Positions 35,579-45,838 of a DNA stretch of 64,000 bases are shown piece by piece. The notes beneath the pieces were generated by a model, which was not told the DNA's origin, ran no database searches, and saw only the letters and a list, made by a program, of their open reading frames with translations. Positions within the stretch are counted from its first letter, which is position 1. Every line of letters begins with the position of its first letter. The DNA is from Chryseobacterium gambrini (GTDB lineage Bacteria > Bacteroidota > Bacteroidia > Flavobacteriales > Weeksellaceae). The position numbers and the translations under genes are program-made. Where the stretch lies: contig NZ_FTOV01000016.1 of assembly GCF_900156825.1 (NCBI RefSeq), positions 1 to 64,000 on the forward strand. Reading direction: 5' to 3'.

Positions 35579-35586
35579 TAATTTTG
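35579..35586 (+). promoter_or_regulatory. Candidate -7 box of the six-gene tail-like operon
   Basis: TAATTTTG is an exact TAnnTTTG match 244 nt before the ATG at 35830. A second weaker site, TAAATTTA (35702-35709, one mismatch), is closer to the gene. The remaining upstream sequence to 35829 holds no other gene that I can support. Confidence 0.4.
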
Positions 35587-35829
35587 GTTACTAAACGCGA
35601 CAAATGACGGAGAGGATGAATGAAAAACTCTGACGATTTATTAATGATTTAAAAATCAGAAATTTATGATAGAGAAAATGATGCCGAGTGCTTTCTTTTA
35701 TTAAATTTACATAACCCGATTCTTAATCAGGCGTAAAAATAAACAATAATCATGGAGACCAGAAACCATTACAAAACGGGGCGTATTCTGAAAAGCCACA
35801 CGAGTAGGAATTTTAAAAAAAATTATATC

Positions 35830-36423
35830 ATGAGTCAATTTCAATTGGGAATATCCCTGACTTTTTTAAAAAGAGATTTAGCCTTAGTTGTTCAAAGTAC
35901 GGATCAGGAGACTGCGAATGGAAAGATTACTGCTAAAGAATATTTGCTTGTCCCTACAAAAGTTTCATCGGATGATTTTGTAACTTTCAAGGATTTAAAA
36001 AATGATTTTGATAAAATATTTGGAAGTGATTCTAACGCCGCTACACAACAGGTTACAGATCAGCTAAAACAGAATAGCTCGGATAATGAATTCGACATCA
36101 ATAAGATTCATTTTTATCTGAAAACTGCTTATTTATATAAAAAGGCATATTATATTAATACAGAAGCAGATTTAAGCAAACCACCTGTAATGGAAGAATG
36201 CGATGAAAGAGGAACCAAGCTGAAGGATGACAAAAAAGCAAAATGGGAATATGCACTGTCCATAAGTATAGACAGTAAGGCGTTCTTCTCAGAATTTAAT
36301 ACAATGTCCATCAATTCAGTTAATTTTTCTATCTGGAATACAGACCGCAACGTGGTGAAGAAAATGATGACTTTGGGATCTACGGATGATATCTTTAAAC
36401 AGTTAGAAGACTCTGTAAAATAA
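35830..36423 (+). CDS. First gene of the tail-like operon, unknown function
   Basis: Not recognised. With the ATG at 35830 it has 197 aa, starts MSQFQLGISLTFLKRDLAL and shows no signal peptide, membrane segment or coiled coil. An upstream in-frame ATG at 35752 would add 26 mostly basic residues of low complexity; I prefer 35830 because the conserved-looking beta-strand starts there. The sequence alternates beta-strands and acidic helices, including KWEYALSISIDSKAFF. It stands 2 nt before the 1449-aa gene, so the two are co-transcribed. Small size and first position could mean an adaptor or chaperone, but that is speculation. Confidence 0.65.
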   Translation: MSQFQLGISLTFLKRDLALVVQSTDQETANGKITAKEYLLVPTKVSSDDFVTFKDLKNDFDKIFGSDSNAATQQVTDQLKQNSSDNEFDINKIHFYLKTAYLYKKAYYINTEADLSKPPVMEECDERGTKLKDDKKAKWEYALSISIDSKAFFSEFNTMSINSVNFSIWNTDRNVVKKMMTLGSTDDIFKQLEDSVK

Positions 36424-36425
36424 TT

Positions 36426-39400
36426 ATGCCCAATATACTTCCTTTCCGGATAAATACTTTGTATCTCAATTCGCCTGAACAGGTAATTGGTCAGGATATC
36501 CGTTTTGAAAATATTCCGTGGATGAATACAGAGCGTCATGTCTTTGAAAATCCCAATGTTCCCCTCGAAACAAACTCGATTATTCCAAGGCCTTTTTCAT
36601 GGGATAATTCCATTTATCTGGATAAGGGAGTTCATCTTCATTTTATTCTTCCTTCATTCTTTAAAAAATTTAATGATAAAGGAAATCTGCCAAAAGCTCC
36701 CAATCGTTGGTATATAAAAAGACAGCGTGATGGGGAGGAATGGATTGTGGAAAGCGATTATATATGGAACATTAACGATCCTAAACTGAATAAAAACAAT
36801 ACCTGTACCTACGCGGAAGAAGCAACAGATACTTTTCAGTTTGCATATGTGGGAAGAAAATATAAACTGAACGACTGGATCTATCAGACCAATTCCCAGA
36901 CGAATTATTTAAAAAATCTCAGTGCTTTGGGATGGGGAAGTTTTTCATTCGATATCCATTATCCCAATTGCAGAAGTGTATTTGGATTTTATGATGAAGA
37001 CGGAACAGAAAACGAAGTATATCAGATTATCGGATGGGTAGATCATTACGGACAAAGCGCAGCCGATGAATATATCGTTGCAGGTAATTTTCAGTTAAAA
37101 TCCGGAGAAGCCACAGAAAATGAAGAATCCTTTGATGTTGCTGTTGCGAATACCTTGCCCGAGACACTTTCTGCATTAATCATCAATAGCAACAACCCGG
37201 ATCTTTCCAGGCAGGATCTTCAGAAACAGGAAGAACAGATTGCTTCAATCATTAATTTTGATGAACTGAAGGAGCTTAATCTGGACTGGATTTCCAGACT
37301 GAGGAATAAACAGCACGAGCAACAGTTTAATAAAACATCCGGAACAACAAAATATGTTCTGAATATTGTTATTTCTGATCAGGAAGATGCTGTTCAGGAA
37401 TATGATGTAGACAGCAGTCTTTTGGATTTTGAGTTCAGCGGAAATGTGGCTTTACAGTATGAAAAGATAAAAGATAAGCTTAAAACCTTTCAGGAGTCTG
37501 CAAAATCCGATGAAATTCTTGCGGTTTGGGAAGGCGTTTCTTTACCGGATCTCCTCAAGATTTCTTATACCGAAGCTTTGGAAGATGAGCTGGAAAATCT
37601 CAACAAAATACAAAACAGCTATGAGCTGGATACCTTCAGATTACAGGCTAAAATTGAAAGTCTGTATCTGCACTGGTCTACGTATTTAAACGCTTTATTT
37701 TTAAGCAAAGATAAAAACATCAATAAACTTAAAGAAGATCTTAAACTGTTAATTTCACAGATCAGCATCTTAAAAGAAAAGCTGAGAAATACAAAAGACA
37801 AAGCTCTGAATGCAAAAGATTTATTTTCCGGAAAAATATCAGAACATTACACAAGATACCGCGATTATGCTCTCATTAAATTTCTACTGAAAGCAAAACA
37901 GACCGGAGAAACCATAAATGAAAAAGAACTCCGGAACCTCCTGCATCAGCGGTATAAAACAAGAATGATTCTGTCCAAAAAAAACAGAACCGATTATTAC
38001 GAACCGCTGCCGCCAAGCGTTATTATTTCGTCTCCGAAAAAAAACAGCATTTTCAATCTTTTCAGCAATCCTTCTGCTCCGGAAGAAATACAGTCGGTAC
38101 CTTTATTCAATCCGGAAAAGAAAGAAAGCCGTCAAAATGTTCTCAATCTGGTCAGTTCTCAGGAAATCAGGATCAATCAATGGCATACCTATAAAGTAGA
38201 ATGGGAAAGTTTATTTCTGCCTAAAAAAGAAGGCCATTATCTGGCTTCCGATACTAATTTTACAGAAAATTTTTTACAGGATTCCTACATTTTGGATGAG
38301 CTTAATGCAGACTTAATAAAAGCCTATCCTTTGCATGATATTGCGTATATGCCGAATCCTAATATTTACTATGGGCATTCCTTTGTAAGCGATGAGGTTA
38401 AAGAATATGTAAAAGAAAAATTAGGCAAAAATCTTCTTCGTATTGATGAAAAAGACAACGCGGAATTAATAGAAAAAATAAAAATATTTCTTCAGAAACT
38501 GGAAGAAACTTCCTTGTTTGAACTTACCCTTTCAGATTTCAATAATTTAATGCTTCAGAGAAGCAATGGCTTGTCCGTCTTACCCCTCATTCCCAACGGA
38601 TTTACAGATCATAAAGAGATGGCAAAAAGCATAGAAGATTTATGCAAAGAATATGGAAACAGCCTTGATCTTTTAACACCAAACAGATTATCCATATTCA
38701 ATCCGTTCAGAAACGGAGCCTTTAAAATGAGCAGACTGAGAATTGTAGATTCTTTCGGAAGAAACAGAATCATCGAGCCGGAAAAAATAATTACAACCCA
38801 TGTGCAGAAAATCGAAAATAAAGATAACTGGGTTGCACTGCCGCCAAGATATCTTCAGCCTTCTGCCGTAAGCACAAGATTTACAAGAACAGCAACAGAA
38901 GGAAAAAAATCTCCTGTACTCGGATGGATGGTTCCGGTGTATCTTAATCAGCGGATAGAGTTTTTCGATGCGCACGGAAAACATTTAGGGGCAATAGACA
39001 CAGAAGGAGCTTGGGAATCTTCCCCTTTTGATGCCGGTTTAGCTCAGGAAAACACAGACTATACAACAGTTGTTAGAAATCCTCATCTCAGAAGAATTAT
39101 TCACTGGATTATCGAAAGAATTGGCAAAACCAACAAAAAAGATCAGTTTATAAAAGAACTGCAGAGAACAATGGAGCATATTTCACCCGAAGATTATGCC
39201 AATCCGTCTCTGTTGGAAACCATCTCTTCCGTGCCTGTTGCGATTACTTTAGTGAACATCAATTTATTCACCAGAGGAGAAGCGTTGCATGACATCAGTT
39301 ATTCAGAAAACATCACGATCAATACCTACAACAGCCAGAGAAAATACGATAAAGTGAAAATCCCGATGTCCATTGGAGATTTAAATCAGTATAACGACGG

Positions 39401-40775
39401 CGTTCTGGCTTACTGGCATTACCATCTGGAAAATAAAGAACATAACGAAAGACTTGGTTTGAAAGCTTTGGAAAGCAAAATTTATTTTAATAATGATGCA
39501 GAAAAGAAAATAAGCCGTTTTTACTATTCTCTGAAAGATTTTCTGAAAGAAAACCCAATCGACGGAAGAGAAAAATGGAACGAAATTGAAGGTAAAACCA
39601 TGTACAGCTCTTCAATAAGCTATAAAAATCAGGACAAAGAAATCTTTCTGGCTCTGAATGATACGCTGAATGCCTGCCAAAGATATCTTCTGATTCATCC
39701 TAAAGGAAACCTGAACATCAAAACAGGAATTTTACCCGAAAAGCGCATAAGACTGCCGTACAATGCCATTAAAGATGCTTTGAGAAGAATTGAACTTACG
39801 TTATTAACAGCGCCTGTTTTAACGCCCAAAGAAAACCTTCAGCTATCCATTGCTAAAGATAATCGCTATCAGTGGTCGTGGATCGAACTGGAAAAAAAGA
39901 ATAAAAAAGAACCTTTATCTCCTGCAAATCCGCCCTTAAAAAAACGGATGACCCAAAATTTAGCCATCGATTTTTCTCAGAATTTTGAATCCGAAGCCTA
40001 CTTACAGACGCTGCTTTCAGACTTAAAAGAAGAACATATTTTAATTAATGAATTGAAGACATTTTTTCCGGAGGAAGATATCTATTTCATCGATAAAAAT
40101 GAATTTCAGATAAGAAATAAAACGGAAAAATACAGCATAAGAAATGAATTTATTAACGATGTGATAACCGGTAAAATCGGCAGAAGCGAAAACGTTAAAT
40201 CTATGCAGATCGCTTTAGATTTTAATCAGTTTAAAAATAAAAAATATACAGCACTCAAAGAATTTATCATTCGGGAAAAATATGTGATGAAGCAGGAAAA
40301 CAATCTGCTGGGCGAAGAAATTTATTATTTAGACACTGAAAAAACAAAAACACTTAAAGAAAAAGACAATTCTGAATTAAATGATCCTGAAAAAGAATTG
40401 GCTGAACTTCTATTAATGAAAACCTCCAATAAAATCATCACACTCAGAGAATTGTTGGGCAGAATGTACATTTTTACCACAGAAAACGCTTCAGCAATCA
40501 TCAGAGAACGCTTTAAGCAAAGCCTCATCAATAAAAAAATCATTCAGGAATATCCCTTTTATCCGGAAGATCAGATCCATTTTGTAAACCGGGAAGAATG
40601 GGAAAAGATTAAAATAAAAGAAGATCCCGATGACGATGAAAAATTATTGCTGAAGCTGATTGAGAATACCTCCAAAGCCATTCTGGAGATCGGGGACTTT
40701 AATACCAACTCCGGAAACATTCCCGATCTTGTTTTAAAAGAAGGATGGCTGTCTATAAAATCTACTAAATTCTAA
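36426..40775 (+). CDS. 1449-aa multidomain protein of the tail-like operon, unknown function
   Basis: Very large cytoplasmic protein without signal peptide or membrane segment. The N-terminal domain (about 1-240) has ILPFRINTLYL, a GVHLHFILPSFF strand and APNRWYIKR. A helical, Lys/Glu-rich coiled coil follows (about 375-480). The central domain (about 750-920) contains MSRLRIVDSFGRNR, ALPPRYLQPSAVSTRF and GWMVPVYLNQRIEFFDAHGK. From memory, similar phrases (DRFG, PPRL, GW.(V/L)P) occur in large hypothetical proteins of actinobacteria and myxobacteria, so this may be a widespread but unnamed family. It is predicted to be the scaffold of whatever the operon builds. I cannot assign a function. 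Confidence 0.65.
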   Translation: MPNILPFRINTLYLNSPEQVIGQDIRFENIPWMNTERHVFENPNVPLETNSIIPRPFSWDNSIYLDKGVHLHFILPSFFKKFNDKGNLPKAPNRWYIKRQRDGEEWIVESDYIWNINDPKLNKNNTCTYAEEATDTFQFAYVGRKYKLNDWIYQTNSQTNYLKNLSALGWGSFSFDIHYPNCRSVFGFYDEDGTENEVYQIIGWVDHYGQSAADEYIVAGNFQLKSGEATENEESFDVAVANTLPETLSALIINSNNPDLSRQDLQKQEEQIASIINFDELKELNLDWISRLRNKQHEQQFNKTSGTTKYVLNIVISDQEDAVQEYDVDSSLLDFEFSGNVALQYEKIKDKLKTFQESAKSDEILAVWEGVSLPDLLKISYTEALEDELENLNKIQNSYELDTFRLQAKIESLYLHWSTYLNALFLSKDKNINKLKEDLKLLISQISILKEKLRNTKDKALNAKDLFSGKISEHYTRYRDYALIKFLLKAKQTGETINEKELRNLLHQRYKTRMILSKKNRTDYYEPLPPSVIISSPKKNSIFNLFSNPSAPEEIQSVPLFNPEKKESRQNVLNLVSSQEIRINQWHTYKVEWESLFLPKKEGHYLASDTNFTENFLQDSYILDELNADLIKAYPLHDIAYMPNPNIYYGHSFVSDEVKEYVKEKLGKNLLRIDEKDNAELIEKIKIFLQKLEETSLFELTLSDFNNLMLQRSNGLSVLPLIPNGFTDHKEMAKSIEDLCKEYGNSLDLLTPNRLSIFNPFRNGAFKMSRLRIVDSFGRNRIIEPEKIITTHVQKIENKDNWVALPPRYLQPSAVSTRFTRTATEGKKSPVLGWMVPVYLNQRIEFFDAHGKHLGAIDTEGAWESSPFDAGLAQENTDYTTVVRNPHLRRIIHWIIERIGKTNKKDQFIKELQRTMEHISPEDYANPSLLETISSVPVAITLVNINLFTRGEALHDISYSENITINTYNSQRKYDKVKIPMSIGDLNQYNDGVLAYWHYHLENKEHNERLGLKALESKIYFNNDAEKKISRFYYSLKDFLKENPIDGREKWNEIEGKTMYSSSISYKNQDKEIFLALNDTLNACQRYLLIHPKGNLNIKTGILPEKRIRLPYNAIKDALRRIELTLLTAPVLTPKENLQLSIAKDNRYQWSWIELEKKNKKEPLSPANPPLKKRMTQNLAIDFSQNFESEAYLQTLLSDLKEEHILINELKTFFPEEDIYFIDKNEFQIRNKTEKYSIRNEFINDVITGKIGRSENVKSMQIALDFNQFKNKKYTALKEFIIREKYVMKQENNLLGEEIYYLDTEKTKTLKEKDNSELNDPEKELAELLLMKTSNKIITLRELLGRMYIFTTENASAIIRERFKQSLINKKIIQEYPFYPEDQIHFVNREEWEKIKIKEDPDDDEKLLLKLIENTSKAILEIGDFNTNSGNIPDLVLKEGWLSIKSTKF

Positions 40776-40780
40776 ACATC

Positions 40781-42319
40781 ATGGCAAAACTGTTATATTA
40801 CTTTCCACTGGATAATTTAGTGAATAATGACATTGTTAATAATTACAAAACCCAGGTTCAGTCCGGTTTACAAAATAGTGCTTTAAATGTTGATTTTGAT
40901 GAGTATAAAGGTTCTTATCTCAATTTTAAAGATAAAACCCAGTTAGAATTAAACTTTAAAAAAAGCATCGGTAAAGAAGGAACTTTAATTAATTTCTTTT
41001 TTAACTATCATAAAAAAAACAGCAGCGAGGCTCTTAATCTCATCACCATCGGGGATAAAATACTGAGCGTCATCAAATCTAATAACAGAAACGCTGTCTC
41101 TTTTAAAAGTAACGTCAGAATAAACGATGAAGACTTCAGAATCCGGGAAAACCACTGGTTTAATGCCTCCGTTTATTATAATTCTTCAGGAAATATAGAG
41201 CTTTATCTTACGGATGATAATTTCTTAGTTCTGAAAAAAGCCATAATTTCATTTAACGACGCTGCTGAAGATCAGAACATCATTGTCGGAGGCAATAAAG
41301 ACGGAGATCAGCTTCGCATTGCAGATCTGTCGGTATATAATGATGTTTCCAAAGATGAAATAGAAAACCTCGTCAATACATCTATCGGAAAACACCTTAC
41401 CTTACTCTCAAAATCTACTTTAATTGATACTGTAAGCTTTACTCTCAGCAACAATTCCGCTTTTGATAAACTGGTCATAGAAAATGATCCGAAACCTTTA
41501 TCCTTCGAACTTCTTCCGGGAGAGATGACCATAGAAAGACAGGACAACAGTGCGGCAAAACTTAAAGTGAAAAAAGGTTTTTTTCAATATTCTGCTGTAC
41601 AAACAAACAAGACCGAAGAATCAGACGATCTGCACATTTCCTTTAGCTTTAAAAATCAGAACACTGAAAATACAAATTTAACCGCAGTATTGAATGATCT
41701 CTCCATCGTGAACCGCTTAGATCAGGAAAGAATTTTAGTGCAGCTTGAAATGTATAATATAACACTTACGAAAGATGAATTCTCTAAAACCTATACAAAA
41801 TCTCAGCCTCTCATCATCGATAAAGTTTTTGAAATAATGGATATAAGAGGAGAAAACGAAAGCCCGTTCGAAGTATTTATTCTGGGCAACGATACGTTGT
41901 ACAATGGCACAGCAAACGAAGCACAGACCATAAGACTGGCAATAAGCAACACCACCGAGCTGGATCTTAAGCTGTCGGAAAACAGCGGTTTCAGGATTAC
42001 AGGCAACTTTTTTACCATCCTCGAAAATGATGCAAAACAAACCAACAATACCAAATTGCTGGAACACCAGTCCTTCACGACCATACCTGCAAAACCCAAA
42101 TCTACAGACAACGACTTCCTGTGTTTTCAGAAAGAATACCTGCTGAAAAAAGGAACATCCATTATTATGGAAATATCGGGATTAAAAGCAAAACAATCTG
42201 CCCCTGCAAATCCGTCCGGTGCATATCCTTTCTATCTCGAATACAAAAATATTCCCGGCTACAGAAACGGAAAGATGAAATTCCACATCAAAACAGGCAA
42301 AATCTTTTACTCACTCTAA
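40781..42319 (+). CDS. LamG/concanavalin-like protein of the tail-like operon
   Basis: Protein of 512 aa. The N-terminal 200 residues look like a LamG/concanavalin-type jelly roll: the start MAKLLYYFPLDNLVNNDIV, then SYLNFKDKTQLEL, the strand ENHWFNASVYYNSSGNIELYL and NIIVGGNKDGDQLRIADLSV near residue 170-185. This fold often binds sugars or protein partners. The rest is beta-rich (FELLPGEMTIER, FEVFILGNDTLYNG) without a known domain. No signal peptide is present, which is odd for a LamG protein. It lies 5 nt after the 1449-aa gene. Assignment by pattern, not by search. Confidence 0.55.
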   Translation: MAKLLYYFPLDNLVNNDIVNNYKTQVQSGLQNSALNVDFDEYKGSYLNFKDKTQLELNFKKSIGKEGTLINFFFNYHKKNSSEALNLITIGDKILSVIKSNNRNAVSFKSNVRINDEDFRIRENHWFNASVYYNSSGNIELYLTDDNFLVLKKAIISFNDAAEDQNIIVGGNKDGDQLRIADLSVYNDVSKDEIENLVNTSIGKHLTLLSKSTLIDTVSFTLSNNSAFDKLVIENDPKPLSFELLPGEMTIERQDNSAAKLKVKKGFFQYSAVQTNKTEESDDLHISFSFKNQNTENTNLTAVLNDLSIVNRLDQERILVQLEMYNITLTKDEFSKTYTKSQPLIIDKVFEIMDIRGENESPFEVFILGNDTLYNGTANEAQTIRLAISNTTELDLKLSENSGFRITGNFFTILENDAKQTNNTKLLEHQSFTTIPAKPKSTDNDFLCFQKEYLLKKGTSIIMEISGLKAKQSAPANPSGAYPFYLEYKNIPGYRNGKMKFHIKTGKIFYSL

Positions 42320-42331
42320 AGCATTAAAATC

Positions 42332-43027
42332 ATGGCAGAAAATTTAAACATCAAAGACTTTAAAGCGAATGAAGCAGACATTGAAAAGCTTACTTCCGGA
42401 AAAGCAACCATTAATGCTTTGGATTCTCAGAATACAGTCATCAGTACTTTAACAGCAGATCTCATTAAGCTGAAAAACCAGATAGAATTACTTAATGAGG
42501 AGCTTAAAATTATGAAAGGATCAAAAGAACTGGTGAAGATCACTTCCGGCAGAACCGATGTCAACAACTCTTTATATACCAATAACGAACTGGTTTCTTT
42601 ACCGGTAGGAGCCATCGTTGCATTTTACGGAACCACGCTTCCCGAAGGCTGGGCTTTTTGCGACGGCTTTAATAACACTCCGGATCTTAGAGGAAGCTTT
42701 ATTCTCGGGAACTCCGGAATCGGCCAGAAAAACAGCCAGGTTTACAACAGGTCTAATACCATTACACTAAGCGAAAAAAATATTCCGCGGGTTTGGAGTA
42801 CCGTTACCACAAAATATTATAAAGTAGAAGCCGGAACAGGCGGAAATAATTTTGATTTTTTAGGAACGAAAGCTACTTCCAGAAATCAGACTATTTACAG
42901 AGAAAACAGTTGGTGTACAGACGAGAATATAGCCACAGAATTTGCGATCGGTCATGAAACTCCAACGCCGGTGGAAGTCCCGAATCCACAGCACGTAAAA
43001 TTAGCTTATATCATGAAAATAAGATAA
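42332..43027 (+). CDS. Phage tail collar-domain protein
   Basis: Protein of 231 aa with the tail collar signature at about residues 88-130: LPVGAIVAFYGTTLPEGWAF, CDGFNNTPDLRG and FILGNSGIG. This is the domain at the tip of short tail fibres (T4 gp12-like) and in many bacterial tail-derived proteins. The N-terminal 60 residues are a likely coiled coil (LTADLIKLKNQIELLNEELK), which fits a trimeric fibre. The C-terminus ends YIMKIR, as in related collar proteins. No other phage gene lies nearby. It is 12 nt from the upstream and 65 nt from the downstream gene. Confidence 0.85.
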   Translation: MAENLNIKDFKANEADIEKLTSGKATINALDSQNTVISTLTADLIKLKNQIELLNEELKIMKGSKELVKITSGRTDVNNSLYTNNELVSLPVGAIVAFYGTTLPEGWAFCDGFNNTPDLRGSFILGNSGIGQKNSQVYNRSNTITLSEKNIPRVWSTVTTKYYKVEAGTGGNNFDFLGTKATSRNQTIYRENSWCTDENIATEFAIGHETPTPVEVPNPQHVKLAYIMKIR

Positions 43028-43092
43028 TGATTTTAAGAAAAAACTGAATCTTTATAATATGATCCGCGAAAACCATCAAACAGCTTTACATC

Positions 43093-45837
43093 ATGGAAAA
43101 ACCATCATTATCAAAAGCTGATATTCAGCTTGAGCTTGATGTCTCAATAAAAAAGATTGACTTTAAAATTACAGGAAACAGAACGAAAATGGATGATGAC
43201 GTTTCCGTAACTTCTTTGGTTGGTCAGTTGCCGGATGTTTCAAAAAATATTTCCGGACTTCTGGAAGACGAAGGCGATGTAAAAGACATTATCATTCCTT
43301 TTGTACCGGAAAAACTTAATTTCGGGATCTATAAAATCGCAGACGATACAGAAAGCCTTACCGCTTTTCAACTGGAAGCAAAATATTCACACTTAAAGCT
43401 TAAAGGTGTATTTTCTAAAGAGTTTAAACTGTTTTCAGTAGCCATTAACCAAGCCATCAGTTTTTCAAAAATGCCTTTGGTGGGAGAGTATCTTAAAGAA
43501 TATGCAATTTCAGATCTTGAACTCGTGTATCTTTCGCAGAAGGAAAATTCATTAACGCCTGATCGGGAGAAATTGATCAGCTTTTCAAAGAAAAATTTCA
43601 TCAGTCAGAAAATCTGGATAAACAATGATAATTTGTTTCTCAACGCCGGATTCAATGCAGGATTGATTTTAAAAACAGGAAACGAAGAACAGAAAATTAC
43701 CTTTCCCGGGTTTGATCTTAAAGGCATAAAAGTTCCTGCGCTTCCGGCTTCAGATCCCGCAAAAAAACAAAATTCCGGGACTTCAGGAAATACTCAGCAG
43801 GAAAAAGAGAAACAGCATCCGTTGGTAAAAATTAATGAGATAAAACCCTCCATCGAAAAAAATCTCATACAGATTGCGGTATCTGCAGATTTCAATGTCG
43901 GGCCATTTGGTTTGCAGTTGGTAGGCTTGGGAATTAAAGTTCCTTTTACGGTTTTTCAGAACTTCAGTCTGGAAAAATTATGGAAGGAGCTTCAGTTTAC
44001 TTTGCAGGGACTTGCCATAATCTATGATACCCCTTCACTTTCTATCGCAGGAGCATTTTTAAGAGAAATACACAACGGAACGGAAGAATACAATGGTTTA
44101 TTAACCTTCAGATTGGGTAAAATTGAAATAATAGCCATTGGATCTTACATCAAAACACCAAACTACTCTTCATTATTCGCATTCGGATATTTGGGCATTC
44201 CCATACCTTTAGATCCTGCTTTTTACATCCACGGATTTGCTTTGGGATTTGGATTAAACCGAGATTTTATAATGCCTCAGATTACCGAGATTCCGGATTT
44301 TCCCCTCATTAAAATCGTTCATCAGGGAGGTTTAAAACAGGGAGATTCCATTAAAAAGATTTTTGGAGATTTTAACCGTTATTTGCCTGTTCGCGAAAAC
44401 AGTTATGTAATTATTGCAGGAATTAAATTTGATTCCTACAAAATGATTTTTACTACAGGAATACTTGCAGTAGCTTTCGGAAATAAAACGTCTTTACATC
44501 TTTTGGGCTTATCTACCATGAAGCTGGAGGGAGTTTATTATTTTGAATTCGCATTTTCCATGCGTGCAGATCTAGAAGAAGGAATCTTTCTCGCACAGGG
44601 ACAACTAACGGAGAACAACTATATATTGTTGCCTCAACTGAAATTAACAGGCGGTTTTGCTTTAGGAATGTGGCTGAAAGGAGAAACTGCAGGAGACTTC
44701 GTATTTACTCTGGGAGGGTATCATCCCAATTTTAAAGTTCCGGTTCACTATCCCAATAATACGCCGCGTTTAGGATTCAGCTTTAATCTGGGACCTGTTA
44801 ATTTTTACGGTAAAGCCTATTTTGCTTTAACGCCAAGCTGCATTATGGCAGGTCTTGCAGGAGGTTTGAATCTTATCCTGAACGGACGCGTGGTTTATGC
44901 AGAAATAGGACTTCTCTTCAGTGCAGATTTCATTATTTCATGGAAGCCTTTTTATTACAAAGCAGAAGTATATGTTCAGATCTATGCCAAAATAGTGGTG
45001 GATATATGGCTTTTTAGCATCAATCAGACATTTAATCTGAGTGCCAGATTACAACTGGAAGGGCCGGATTTCAGAGGATTAGCGACTTTTAAAGTGGCAG
45101 GTTATGAACTGGAAGTTAAATTCGGCAACCATCAGAAATCTATTAATACTGCATTAACCAGAGAAGAATTCATTGCCGGCTTTTTACCGGAACCTGCAAA
45201 AATTCTGGTCTGCAATATTGCATCAGGAATTATAAAAAAAATAAAGAGAAAGGACGGAACAGAATCTATTGTGGTTAATCCGAAAACATTTGCGTTAGAA
45301 ATTTTTTCCGAAATTCCGGTTACAGAAATCAATGGAGATCAACTGACTGCCGAAAGTGTAAAAAAGGAGAATATCTATCCTGTTTACAAAGATTCTGCTC
45401 CGTTAGACAGCAAACTCGGGTTATCGGTTACAGGAGCCGTTTCGCACTTTTCCTCCTTTCAGGTTTCTCCGGTGCTGAAATCGCTTCCCAAGTCCATTTG
45501 GAATCACACAAATACAATTCCGGATCAGGAAGAAATATTATCCGGTTCAAAATTGCTGAAAGAAATATGCAAAGGCATCCGTTTGGAGTTTTCTAAAACA
45601 GAATCCGGAATTAATCCTGTTACCACATCTTTATACGATACCTGTGCCAAAACCTATCGGGATGATTTTACATCACCGGAAGCAAAATACAATCAAAATT
45701 CTGCACAGCCGGATAAAAGCATGATGACTGTTTTAGGAATTTTAAATGAAGAGGAAATCGACTATTCCGATCTGGAAAATACCACGGAAGTTTACAAATA
45801 CAAAGGAAAATCTTTAGGAACCTATCAAATCGCTTAA
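43093..45837 (+). CDS. 914-aa protein, probable DUF6603 family
   Basis: Large beta-rich protein without signal peptide. Residues about 1-215 form an N-terminal domain. A low-complexity linker rich in Lys, Gln and Ser follows (about 218-245). The long central region (about 250-700) shows repeated Gly/Phe strands: FGLQLVGLGIKVPFT, FGYLGIPIPLDPAFYIHGFA, LGFSFNLGPVNFYGKAYFAL and FKVAGYELEVKFG. From memory it matches DUF6603, a large domain of unknown function found in bacteria and some fungi. The C-terminal 200 residues are a separate unrecognised part. Its role in the operon may be a large structural or tubular component, but this is a guess. Confidence 0.6.
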   Translation: MEKPSLSKADIQLELDVSIKKIDFKITGNRTKMDDDVSVTSLVGQLPDVSKNISGLLEDEGDVKDIIIPFVPEKLNFGIYKIADDTESLTAFQLEAKYSHLKLKGVFSKEFKLFSVAINQAISFSKMPLVGEYLKEYAISDLELVYLSQKENSLTPDREKLISFSKKNFISQKIWINNDNLFLNAGFNAGLILKTGNEEQKITFPGFDLKGIKVPALPASDPAKKQNSGTSGNTQQEKEKQHPLVKINEIKPSIEKNLIQIAVSADFNVGPFGLQLVGLGIKVPFTVFQNFSLEKLWKELQFTLQGLAIIYDTPSLSIAGAFLREIHNGTEEYNGLLTFRLGKIEIIAIGSYIKTPNYSSLFAFGYLGIPIPLDPAFYIHGFALGFGLNRDFIMPQITEIPDFPLIKIVHQGGLKQGDSIKKIFGDFNRYLPVRENSYVIIAGIKFDSYKMIFTTGILAVAFGNKTSLHLLGLSTMKLEGVYYFEFAFSMRADLEEGIFLAQGQLTENNYILLPQLKLTGGFALGMWLKGETAGDFVFTLGGYHPNFKVPVHYPNNTPRLGFSFNLGPVNFYGKAYFALTPSCIMAGLAGGLNLILNGRVVYAEIGLLFSADFIISWKPFYYKAEVYVQIYAKIVVDIWLFSINQTFNLSARLQLEGPDFRGLATFKVAGYELEVKFGNHQKSINTALTREEFIAGFLPEPAKILVCNIASGIIKKIKRKDGTESIVVNPKTFALEIFSEIPVTEINGDQLTAESVKKENIYPVYKDSAPLDSKLGLSVTGAVSHFSSFQVSPVLKSLPKSIWNHTNTIPDQEEILSGSKLLKEICKGIRLEFSKTESGINPVTTSLYDTCAKTYRDDFTSPEAKYNQNSAQPDKSMMTVLGILNEEEIDYSDLENTTEVYKYKGKSLGTYQIA

Positions 45838-45838
45838 A

